Shown here piece after piece: positions 54,228 through 64,000 of a stretch of DNA of 64,000 nucleotides. Numbering within the stretch: the stretch's first letter is position 1; every line of letters starts with the position of its first letter. The position numbers were made by a program, and so were the translations under genes. Source of the stretch: Otis tarda (lineage: Eukaryota; Chordata; Aves; Otidiformes; Otididae); assembly GCA_026413225.1 (NCBI GenBank), contig CM048552.1:55877001-55941000 (forward strand), given 5' to 3'. The notes below the pieces were generated by a model. The model made no database searches. It was not told the origin of the DNA and was given only the letters and a program-made list of their open reading frames with translations.

Positions 54228-57200
54228 CTAGAAGACAAGATACATGGAATTAATAAAAAAATAATAAATAAATAAATAAATAAAAGGGCAAGGGATTCAG
54301 AGGCATGGAAACAACACTATTAGGTGCCCAGCCTGCCCCAATGGAGCGCGCAAGGAAAGCTTTAGCTCTTCTTAACAGTGAAATGGACTCAAAGCACAAG
54401 AAGTTCCATTTTATAAGGGGAACTTCTCCACCCCACCTCAACCACCTCCCTTCCCCCCAACATTCAGTTATTATGTCTGCAACAAAACTGCCTATACAGC
54501 GTAGCTAAAACGGTAAATGCACATATTCCACCTTTCAAACAAAACAGAGGAAAAACAGGTTAAAAACCTGTGAAATTCAGGATAAGATTAGTATAGTTCA
54601 AAAGCGTTCACTGTGTTTAAGGGCTTACACCGCCACTCTCCCACACACTCTCAAGATTTTTGCCTCAAAACCTCTCACATTTTCAAAACATACCAGAGTC
54701 ACAGTCAGTTCCAAAAAGCTTAAGAACAGGAAACCTAAGATCTGCAGCTTTTCAAGTAAGCTATTTCAGGTGTATGTCAAAACTATAGCAGATTCCCACG
54801 CATTTGAGTTACACATGTAAGAATGATTTTCATCTGAAACAATTCACAAGCTTTTATAAAGTGGCCAAAATTGCACAGTAAGGTGCATACTGGTCACAAT
54901 TCCATCCTATTTGCACCTTCTTAGTTCCGTATGTGCCAGTCTGTGCCAGCAATTAAAGAAGTTTTTCTTCTTCCCCCGTTGATGAATGAATGATTCCCTT
55001 CCAACCATGATAATTCAAACAAGCTTCCAAGGCACAGCACCGGACAGACATTTTGTGTTCGTGACTAATGTAGTTACAAAGAATGGACACGGAGATTGCT
55101 CACATGTGCAGTGCAGTCTGGGCCTTGGCCGCCTCCTGTTTGGTGTTATATCGGATAAGGGCGGTGCCCTGGGTCAGGTTCAGATGGAATGTCAGCAGTG
55201 GGCCATGCTGCATGCAGATCGTCCTCAAGGTTGACCCATCGATCTGAGGAAGAACAGCCAGGATAAAACAGATGTCTGTAACAATTTCTCCAAATGTATT
55301 TCAATTCTAACTTCATCTCGGTAATTAAAAGATAATCTGCTCTCAGAAAGGAAAACAGTGAAAGCAGTGGCAAGTAAGCAAAGGTGACAGAATTTAATTT
55401 GAAACAGAATCAGTATGCCATGACTTCTCACAATGACAATTACTTTGCTTTACGGAATAATCTGACTTAATCTTTCCCGCTCACTTGTAGCTTGAGTTCA
55501 GTTTTCCCCTTCTCACTGAGTTTCTTAAATCGTCACTATCCTTATGTTGGCAGGTATTCCAGTACTTACATACAACTTCTCACCATCTTCCACCATCAGG
55601 ATTTGTACCAAAGAAACCAGAATTTCTTAGTCTCCAGCACTCTGATTTCAGTAGAATTTACATCAACCAGTACTTGAAAGTTCTAAGCAAAACAGGAAAT
55701 ATCACCTCTACAATGAGGGTTTTTTTAAATTTATTTTGGTGTTTTTGTCTTTGTGTTTTATGAAACACAAAGTCACAGAAACAGTCAGTGATCCTTCTGC
55801 CAAACCCGGCAATATTCATTCCTCCTGAACTAATGTTTTCACAGTAGCTGTTGCCGACATTCCTTCGGCAGCAGTAACAGCTTGTTACTTACCCCCAGTA
55901 ACGGCTGCTCTCCAAGGTGTTCTGTACAGACAGATTCCATTCCTGGTATGTATGCCACAGGGACACACGCACATGAATGGGATCCATATGTGCAGATACT
56001 TAAGGAATTGCTACTTTCTCCCTCCTCCCTTTCCCCCTACTATATAACACAACCTCAAATGAGGGAAAAGGAAGTTCTGTGTGGGTACAAATACGGACAA
56101 AGCTAAAACAGAGAAACGTGAAATGAAGATAATGTCCCTGAATCCACCTTAACCTTTATACTTCCTTCTCTCTAGCGCACTGACTCACAATGAATAGAGA
56201 TTTGTTACAGAAGAGACAGTTATAATCTGCTGCTTTATCTTTTCTATTAACTTAGTTAAATGCCTCCAAAATATATTCTTCTTCTGTTAAATGATTCCTA
56301 AGCAGTATTAAACTACCTTGCACAAAGGAAACTTAGAACCCAGCCTCTTCATCGGACCACTGCTGTTTCCTTCACATCAAGGAAAACAGTCTTTTCTATG
56401 AAAAGAGCACAGTTTGCCATTTTGGGTGATCTGAAGGAGACCTTAGTTTTTCCTTTCACATTGAAGTTTTCTTAAGAGTGTGGCAGAAGCATGGTAATTT
56501 ATCCTGCTGAACAGGGACACTCTGTCTAGACCTCAAGGCACTGCTGATAACCATACAGGCTTTTCCTAAGCCTTGAATACAGACTAACTGGGATGGCCTA
56601 AACCAGGATCTGCACAGAATTCATTTCAAATACAAGCAACATCTGAGAATACTTGCAAGAATAACCTAACTAGACTGTTTTTGGCAGGAGTGCTGGAAAC
56701 ATTCTGTGGTTTCACTATGGAAACACCAAAGTGAAAACTGGCCGCTACACTAGCTTTCTTCTTGACAAAATCCCAAAGAACAGTCTCTCTAACAGCTATA
56801 AACCATTCCACATTATGGCTCACTTCTAAGAAAAATCTTTCTGTTCCAATAATTTTTTTCTGTAACTCTACGTAATGAAAGGTTATGATGGTCATGTAGC
56901 AAAAACTGGACATCTTAAAGTTAGCTGAAGAGATTACAGCACAAAAACCAATCAGACTGCAGCTCAGTTTAGTAGAAACACATCTCATGTATGCTAACAA
57001 ATCTGATTTTGTTAATTTTATTCAAAGAGAAACAAGTGGAGAATCCACAAGTCTGTATGTCGGTAAAGCACACAAGTTCCCAGAGACAACAACAGAAAAT
57101 ACCTGTGGAGTGAGATTGTGAAGAACCAGCCAGTAGCTAGGACGAACTGAGCCACCATCACTCCAAGTAGATGCTGCAAATTAGAAACAAATACAAATAA

Positions 57201-60200
57201 AAACATTTTTCTTTAGTCAGGTCTTTCAGCCTCAGACAAATTCAGCATTATCAGCTCTGCTAGCGCATAAAAGCTTAATCTTCAGTCCTGAAAACAAAAC
57301 CACAAATTTCCTCACATTTCACAGCAAGATTCACTTTTTACTAGAGTTTATCTTGAAGGAATTTCCCACCCACAGAAAGCATCCAGTCTTGAAAGGCCCC
57401 ATGCAGTAGGTATTCCCTCCTGGCAGCTCTCAGCCCTCTTCCCTCATTCCCTTGCAGCAGGACCTGAGATTCCACACACCACCTCCATCCCCCATCCCCA
57501 TCCCACCCGCAATTACTGACAGCAAATTTCCATTTCAAGAAGGAACTTTTTTTTTCCTTTTACCAGACAACTGCAACTTTCTTTCCTCCAAACCATTAGT
57601 GCTGTAAAACGTACACTCCTCAGGTCTGATCAATGGTGCTATCAGTTGATTCTTCTCACCAGAGGCAAGCCTTGAGTCCTGTGCCCCCCAGCCCCTGACC
57701 GATCGGGGTGCTGTGCTGTTCCATGGAGATGATGGTTTGGGGTTGGTTAGGCCAGGAGGTGGGCGGGGCAGCCCTGTAGTGTTCCTTGAGGAAATATGGT
57801 TTTTCCACATCTTGTTGGAGAGATGAGTGGGATTGTGTCCTATGGGATCTGGGGACCATGTTGATTTGTAATCACTGAATTTTGCTAGAAGATCAAATAA
57901 ATTGTAGGCATTAGAGAAACTTACGAGATTCAATTAACTGTACTAATACTGTAAATCCTTTGACCACATTTATATCAGAGACAAGCACAAAGCATACAAC
58001 CACGCAACAGTTAATTTACCATACCAAAAAAGAGCCATGCTACATGTGAGTTAATCTTTGCTTATTTTATATATGCTGACAAAAAAAAAAAATTATGATA
58101 ATGTTACCAGTCACAGTATGTTCAAACATTAATAAGATGAACAGCAACTTTTATGTCCACACTACATTTCGTTTCAGAACCTGCGAATTTCTTACAAATT
58201 TGAGCAATACTGACATTCAATGAAACTGAACCTTCTTCAGGGCAAAAACTTGCAGAGAACCAAAATGAATATTTACCACTCTTGGACCACTAAGCTAATA
58301 CTGCCTCCTAAAGATGTATTCCTACGAGGTCAAAGCTTTTTCATGAATCACAAATTGCATACAGAGTTGACACAACAGTAACAAAGGCAGCCATTTGGCT
58401 GTGTGACAGCTGGACTTCTAAACAATCTTGATAGTGCATATTCATTTTTTTTACTAGAAAGTATTACCAAATGCTGATTAGGAGAAGTTAAGACCAACAG
58501 TGGATATCTCTAACACGTTTCAAGAGCCCTTTATATAAAGTCCAAAAAAAGAGAAAAATTAATATACTCCCAAAAACATTACTATCAGTGATGAATACGT
58601 GGGAGCTCTTCCTAAACCAGTTTTCCTTAAGAAGGTAGACTGCAAAATTCTTCCACACCTCCTGACACCAAGGGACACTTATCATTTTGACTTTTGGTTT
58701 GATTTTTTTTACTAAAAATCAAACCAAAAGTCAAAATTGCTAGAGTAATTTCTTTTTTTCCTTGTTCTGTAATGAGAAACAGTGAACACAGGGCAACGTG
58801 GGGGAAAAGGCACTTGTGTTGTGAACTATCACAATAATTAATTATCTTAATTAGAACTCAAGTGTGTGTGTGTAAACAAATATATTAAGCTCTACTCACT
58901 AACAAAAGGTAGCTAAGCTACTTATATTGAAACAAAGGGTAAAAATCCAGGTTCACAATATGCCAGAGCATCACAAAATAATACATTTGGGAATCAAGAC
59001 CATAAAGCTTTCAGCAAGTAAAAAAGTGTGCTTCAATTTACAGTTGGATCACCATTTCCATGACAGAGTAACTGTCAATAGCAAGCAGGTTTCAAGCACT
59101 AACCTATGAAAGTATACGGAAGCACTTAGGAATCTGCTTTCACTAGACTCAGTTTGCTTTAAAGATATGTGAGTTCTAGACCCCTGACTCAGATGACCTG
59201 CTTTCTGACTGTAAAATGCTGATGTATAGTTTAACAAGATGAGCAGATGGTATGTGTGCCAGGCCGTGGTCTCGTTTCCTCAGTTCAACTATGACTTCAA
59301 TAATTTTTTTTTTCTCTTGGTTCTTTCTTATGTGCTAGACAAAAATTAAGCAGAGGTAAGAATATGACACATGCCACTCCTTTCCCTAGGTTATGAAAGT
59401 GAAATTTTATGTCACTGGAATGCTGCATACACAGTATTACTTCAAACCAAAGTAACCCCACAAACTGGCAGCAGGAACACTTTTTCTAAAGGGCTTAATA
59501 GGATTTTTCAACACATTTTAAAGACGTTGAGATAACATAAGAACAAAGCTTTTATTCAGTTAAGACGCAAAAACCATAAAGTTTGGGTCAGATGCAGCTC
59601 TCAGCCACATTTGTCACTTCTGGCATTTACAGACAATTCTTCAGTTTTAAGTAGTTGTCAAGACAACGATGCCTCAAGAGAAAACTGGCATTTGTAATTA
59701 ATTCAAAATCCAAATGGTTCGTCTGGAGCAAGAATTTCCAGCATCCTACTCAGAAGTGTGTGCAGAAATCCCTTCTTTACAAGAACGCTTTGGAGACCTT
59801 ACTAAGGATCTGAGGCAGATATCTAAGTTACTATTTACAGATCAACCATTAAAAGTCATAGGACTAAAAGCCCCCTCTCTCTTCAGATTTCAGGGAATAA
59901 TGAGTGCTATAAAAGGTGAGGCAAAAATGTTCTCTTCACAGCACTCCAAAATTCTAAAGTTAAAATGAGTAAAATCACTCACCTTATTCCTCTAATTCCT
60001 TAAGTCATACATACAGTAGCAGGTATGTTAAAAAATTGTGACAGTCGCCCAATCTCTTACACATGCCAACAGATTTTTTTTCTCTTTTGCATCTGCTACT
60101 CACTGCTACTCTATTCTTTAACTTGCATAACTATGAATTTTGTAGTGGGGATGGGAGGAAGGGCAGAGGATCTTAAGTCTAGTTTTTAAAGCAACTACAA

Positions 60201-60870
60201 CAAAGTCTTTTATCATCAGGAGGAAAACTATCTGATCAGCCACTCAAATCTTGATTTCCAAGCTTCCTCAGAAATTACTGAAAGACTAAATATTCAAAGT
60301 GGAACAAGAGAATGAGGAACTAGTGAATAAGTAGAAAATGGTTTGTCCAGGGAAGTTTAGGAGCCCGCATACCTGAAGTGCTATGAACGTTGGTGAAGGA
60401 ATTGTCAGAGGCACTGTAGGGCCAGGCACCAGGTGAAGGCAGCGAGGTGTTGAGGGAAGAATTAGACCCTATCAAAGGGAAAAGGAGAGAGAAAGAAAAG
60501 AGTAGGCAAATTTCATAGAGTTTCTGTAATACTGTTAAACCTCAAGATAGCCATGATTTTTACCAATGTCAAGCTTTCACGTGATACATAGCCATGGTGC
60601 AAAGGCACTCAGGCTTCCTTCTTACTCAAAGGCAATAGACTGTTACCCTCTTAAGAAGTGAACATGAGAGTATTCTCAAATATCAGAATGACTTGAATAA
60701 TCACACATCAGTTCACTGTTTACCTGTGGTGTTGTCCCGCAGAAGTTGGTGGTCAGTATCTACAATGGGAGATGTCGCTGTCCCTCCCAGCACACTTCCA
60801 GGGGTCACATAAGGGTCAGATTCTGGGTCAATGTTTTGAATACCTTTCCATGGCACTCCCGGTTGGAACT
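53834..60870 (-). CDS. TNRC6B: TNRC6B, GW182-family silencing scaffold (C-terminal part; 5' part off the right edge)
   Basis: GW182 proteins bind Argonaute through N-terminal GW repeats and use the C-terminal silencing domain to recruit PABPC and the PAN2-PAN3 and CCR4-NOT deadenylases. The window holds the six last coding exons: 60870-60724, 60468-60373, 57884-57660, 57173-57103, 55243-55104, 54227-53834 (357 codons plus stop). They run in frame. In order they show the PAM2 motif ([19 protein letters not shown]), a Ser/Pro/Trp-rich middle with [11 protein letters not shown] and [14 protein letters not shown], the RRM ([12 protein letters not shown] through [21 protein letters not shown]), and a W-rich tail ending [14 protein letters not shown]. 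The wording is TNRC6B-specific rather than TNRC6A or TNRC6C. The Argonaute-binding half is missing only because the window ends. The tail has a Gly run and an extra Trp (see findings). Confidence 0.97.
54256..54284. repeat. (AAAT)n microsatellite next to the last TNRC6B exon
   Basis: Repeated aaat units lie about 30 bp upstream of the last-exon acceptor (54227). On the minus strand they form a T-rich tract that may extend the pyrimidine tract. Confidence 0.85.
55104..55243 (-). CDS. TNRC6B: TNRC6B exon, RRM core
   Basis: Acceptor CCTCAG|ATCG and donor CACAT|GTGAGC. It encodes [38 protein letters not shown] and AKAQTALHM. The RRM of GW182 proteins lacks the usual aromatic RNA-binding residues, and none are seen here. 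Confidence 0.97.
57103..57173 (-). CDS. TNRC6B: TNRC6B exon, start of RRM
   Basis: Acceptor TTTGCAG|CATC and donor CACAG|GTATTTTC. It encodes [20 protein letters not shown] and ends TPQ. The first beta strand of the RRM ([11 protein letters not shown]) is here. Confidence 0.95.
57660..57884 (-). CDS. TNRC6B: TNRC6B exon, Trp/Pro-rich segment
   Basis: Acceptor TTCTAG|CAAA and donor CTCTG|GTGAGAAG. It includes [33 protein letters not shown] and [15 protein letters not shown]. Several Trp residues here are of the type that contact deadenylase subunits. Confidence 0.96.
58684..58737. repeat. Perfect 24-bp inverted repeat with 6-nt loop
   Basis: The left arm 58684-58707 (attttgacttttggtttgat then five T minus overlap) is exactly complementary to the right arm 58714-58737. 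The loop is tttact. The symmetry stops at both outer ends. It lies in the 2.5-kb TNRC6B intron and would form a stable hairpin in either strand's RNA. Confidence 0.9.
60373..60468 (-). CDS. TNRC6B: TNRC6B exon, Ser-rich linker
   Basis: Acceptor GATAG|GGTC and donor TTCAG|GTATGCG. It encodes [20 protein letters not shown] and [11 protein letters not shown]. It is 96 nt, with one codon split at each side. Confidence 0.95.
60724..60870 (-). CDS. TNRC6B: TNRC6B exon with PAM2 motif
   Basis: Acceptor TTGCAG|AGTT and donor CACAG|GTAAAC. It encodes [18 protein letters not shown] and [12 protein letters not shown]. The EF...P.PWKG pattern is the PABPC MLLE-binding PAM2 motif of vertebrate TNRC6 proteins. 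It ends [10 protein letters not shown]. Confidence 0.96.
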
Positions 60871-63800
60871 CTGCAACAAGACAGAAAAAGGAATCAGCTG
60901 CAAACAGAAATATCATTTACTGTAAGTAATTGTTGAAGACATTTTAGGAGGGTAAATAACTGTCTTCCACACTGCCCCTAAGAAAAACCAGACTTTTCTT
61001 AATTAAAATCTGTTTCACACTGTTCCCATGGCACTATCTCTAGTGTCTGAATACAAATCTACAGTACAAAAAAGTGATGCAAGTGCATTCCTTTGACTAT
61101 TCCTGTTTTACTACATTCAGATGAGGCTTCAATAGTTTCACCCTTCCTCAACACATTATATATTTTTTAAAGATACACAAGATTATCCATTGTAAGACTA
61201 GGTTCTGTACATACATTTTGTGTGTGTGCAGAAGCCTTTCTCAAGGAAAGGCTACCTACCTTAAGAGTTCATAAACACAATATTTGATACTTTACACCGT
61301 AGGTACATACACACTTTATACATTGTCAGTACTGAGGTGATGCTAAGGTGAGATGCCTTGTAGTAAAAGCAACGTATATACTCACTGAGGTTCTTCATGC
61401 TTCCCAATGAGACGGAATATACTTATTACACTTTTGTTCCCTTTCAAGTATAGTTCCAGGCATGTCAGATTTTTAAGACAAGAGGATGAGTTATTACAGA
61501 GTATGAACATACAAAAACTCTAGTTACTGCAAGGAAGATCAGTAACTTGGTTTCTTCTCTGAGTAGATGTTCAATGAATAAAGTGCTGCGGTCACTTTTC
61601 GAAGAAGTGATAATAAAACTACCAAAACCAGAAATAAGAAGCTTCAGATACTATGTGACAATTTGGATAAGTGCGAAAAGAGTGTCAAGGTAGCAGATTC
61701 ATCCCTTGCAGATACAAGTCCAGGATATGGAATGATACCTTTATTCCCAACCTAAGTTTTAAAATAATTAATGACAGAATATTTGAGTGCAATTAAAAAT
61801 CCATGATTAAAAGCGGGATCCAGGATGTGCTCTCCAGAATGAAACCATGTATCTGGCACGGAAGGGTTCATTTCAGTCACCTTTGTAATGAAGAAGCATA
61901 GTAAAGAGTACTACTTTCACCGTCAAATACAGAAGAAAATGTGACACTAGTGGTTAGAACAATTGGCACGGCAAGGGCAGTATCAGACTGTGATACTGCA
62001 CTGGCAGGAGAATCTGAAAGCAGACCTAAGAAATGCTCCACTGGTTCAGAGCTGTGGTCCATCTAGCCCCAGTATTCTGCTAACAATGGTAGGAGAGATA
62101 CCATTTAGGGACAGAATACAAACCTGGCCACTATCTGTAGGCTACTGCACTCACACTCTCCCAGCATTCATAGTCCTTCTATCTAGGATGTCAGAAATAT
62201 GGATTCACAGAACTACAATTCTGCGTTTATCTTGTTCACTGCCTTCATGATTTTGTAAACCTCAGTCACATCTCCCAGTCTTTAGTAACCCAACAAAATA
62301 ATCTAGGATTCTAGGTATCAACATTTCTAACAGTATGAACAATCGCCACTGCATGAAGGAAGGAATCTGCTCAGCTACTGCTGAAATACTGCAACCTCCT
62401 GACAAACAGAACCATCTTATGGTTAAGGAACAAGCAATGCAGCTCTTGGGTCTAGTCAAAAGATCATCTCTGTTCTGAGATAAAGAATCCACAAACACAG
62501 ACTAGGACCTGAAAATCAGAACTTGTTTGCGAAAAAAACCCCGAACAAAACAAAGAGTTTCTCTCTTGTGAACTCATTTTTGTTAACCAACTTACTTTCC
62601 AACACTGGGAAGAAGAATTGTATCTCCATGCCAGGAACCCACAATGGACCTCATCTACAAGCTTGCAGACAAAAAGGATCTACAGTGTAACATCACTTTG
62701 GGTCTTTATTCATCATCAGGGGTGTTGATAAGGTGGATCATGATTTCAGCTAAGTTTTCCTTCTCGAGGAAGGCAATAAGCTAGAGAGGCTTGGAGAGAG
62801 CTTAAGTGGCTGGTGGTTATGGGATGGTAAAGCTTGTCCCAGTAGCCTATGGACCTCATAAAAGATGGCTAGCAACACAGCAATGACTGTATAAAAGCCA
62901 CATGTCAAAACCCATGACATCTACAATCACAGTCATGGGCTACCGATTTACACAAGAAATTAGGCATGCTGCTGATGATCCCAGTGAGAGATTATGTTCA
63001 GGATTTGTGAACTCCAGCTATTCTGTCACAGTGATGAGGCACTTGGCAAAAGCAAAAAATTTTACTTATCACTGACAGTGGAACTGCAGGTATCACTAAG
63101 GAAGCCCTATGATACCAACGAGAGGCAAAGAGTAGCTATTCAGCTTCTCACTTCTTTAACACCCTTCTGGTATCAAGAAGTAGCTGCTCTAAAACCTGGA
63201 AACACAGCAGAGCTAATCCTCACATCCCTCTTCTAACATTCCAAGCAGTACTGTGTTTCTCAGTATTATACAGGTGAACGGTGACTAAAGAAACAAGTTC
63301 AGCGACAATAAGTCTATGAGAGTGGTCCAGAAAAAAAGTAAAATTAGGCATTTCTGGCATTATGAACAGCAACTTCAGCTCAAGAAGCTTAGTACTTAAC
63401 AACCAGGCTGACAGAAACATAATGCAGACACACCTGTACAGAGCAGTCAGAGGTATGAAATATCATGGGTATGCAGACTTCCTTAAGATAACTACTTCTT
63501 TAACCCTGTCAACTCATCAGAAAACATTTTCTTGACAGAGTTAGACACTGAGAGGCTCCCACATAAAAAGTTTTAACTACTTTTTGTAAGTTCCCTGCAG
63601 TTTTATCTGTCACACAGATTCCTAGGCTTTCTGATGCAAGGTCTGTGCTACTGTTTTACCCAATAGATGTACCTGCACCTTTACTTTTTTGTGCTTGAGG
63701 GGATACACAGCAGAGGATTTGCAGTTAAGAATGTTTTCCTGGAATGTAAGAGTCTTGCAAGCAGAGGGAAAAAAAAAAAAAAATCATAGTATCCACTACT

Positions 63801-64000
63801 TGCTGAACAGCACTGGTGATTAGTCCATGCAACTACTCTGTGTTTAATGAATGTTTTATATAGAAAATATGTGTGTATTCAAATACATATGTATTTTTCC
63901 TAGATACTTGAGTTTTCTAGCAGAAATATAAAACTCTGCCTGTTTCTGCACAATGTAAAGAATGTGCTACTGCCTGTAATGCAAAAAGCAAAAAACTTCT
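60871..64000 (-). other. TNRC6B: TNRC6B intron, right edge
   Basis: This is the intron upstream of the PAM2 exon. I find no Q-rich or UBA-like TNRC6B coding exon here. It holds an eroded CR1/L3-like fragment (about 62030-62310) and a short A tract near 63768-63782. Confidence 0.6.
62030..62310 (-). repeat. Eroded CR1/L3-like LINE fragment
   Basis: The plus strand contains ggtccatctagccccagtat and, about 190 bp later, ttcatgattttgtaaacctc followed by agtcacatctcccagtcttt. These spacings and phrases resemble the reverse complement of widespread sauropsid CR1-class repeats. Divergence is high and the subfamily is not assignable by eye. Confidence 0.5.

Larger units (their letters stand above)
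54228..60723 (-). other. TNRC6B: TNRC6B introns between the last coding exons
   Basis: Five GT-AG introns; the longest is 57885-60372 (2.5 kb). Apart from the perfect inverted repeat at 58684-58737 and simple repeats I see no exon, RNA gene or transposon. Confidence 0.6.

Noticed and set aside
58684..58737. Inverted repeat as a canonical miRNA precursor
   Set aside because: A perfect 24-bp stem is short for a pre-miRNA, has no flanking lower stem and is very AT-rich. I report it only as a structural oddity.
59714..59968. 84-codon plus-strand frame in a TNRC6B intron
   Set aside because: It looks protein-like in places but has no homologue I know, no promoter or poly(A) context, and lies antisense in an intron. 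Chance is the simplest reading.
62994..63236. 80-codon plus-strand frame near the right edge
   Set aside because: Considered as a transposon or gene remnant. I see no conserved motif, and the neighbouring repeat-like sequence is too eroded to support it.

Overview
The window is vertebrate nuclear DNA, most likely from a bird (a sauropsid in any case). The genes are split into many short exons with GT-AG introns. Two promoters are CpG islands. Interspersed repeats are sparse: I recognise only one old MIR-like SINE and one eroded CR1/L3-like fragment. Gene content and order match the conserved amniote block TNRC6B - ADSL - SGSM3 (human 22q13.1). All three genes lie on the minus strand, so transcription runs from right to left.

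Layout from left to right. Positions 1137-9832 hold coding exons 1-10 of SGSM3, with the start codon at 9755. They encode residues 1-415, including the Rab-GAP TBC domain; the SH3 and RUN part lies beyond the left edge. A 10-kb intron (9833-20000) links the start-codon exon to a probable noncoding first exon in a CpG island at about 19.4-20.3 kb, which carries NRF1-like and ZNF143-like motifs. About 2 kb of intergenic DNA follows. ADSL occupies 22220-39816 and is complete: 13 exons that join in frame to 485 codons plus stop, a very short 3' UTR, and a CpG-island promoter at 39.4-40.05 kb. The last six coding exons of TNRC6B lie at 53834-60870. A probable 13.7-kb 3' UTR follows down to a poly(A) signal at 40113-40118, only about 300 bp from the ADSL start codon. 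From 60871 to the right edge is TNRC6B intron.

The genes share a neighbourhood rather than a pathway. ADSL is a purine-biosynthesis enzyme. TNRC6B is the GW182 scaffold of miRNA silencing. SGSM3 is a Rab-GAP/RUN adaptor.

I found no novel gene system, CRISPR array or intact mobile element. The points that deserve a second look are: a let-7 8-mer supplied by a MIR-like element in the probable TNRC6B 3' UTR; a strong strand bias of oligo(A) tracts in that UTR; CTCF-like motifs at the TNRC6B/ADSL boundary and in a small intronic CpG island; a 14-bp tandem duplication that copies an ADSL splice acceptor; and a perfect 24-bp inverted repeat in a TNRC6B intron. Exon borders come from reading splice sites by eye and checking reading-frame continuity. 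Transcript ends, first exons and motif calls are inference.
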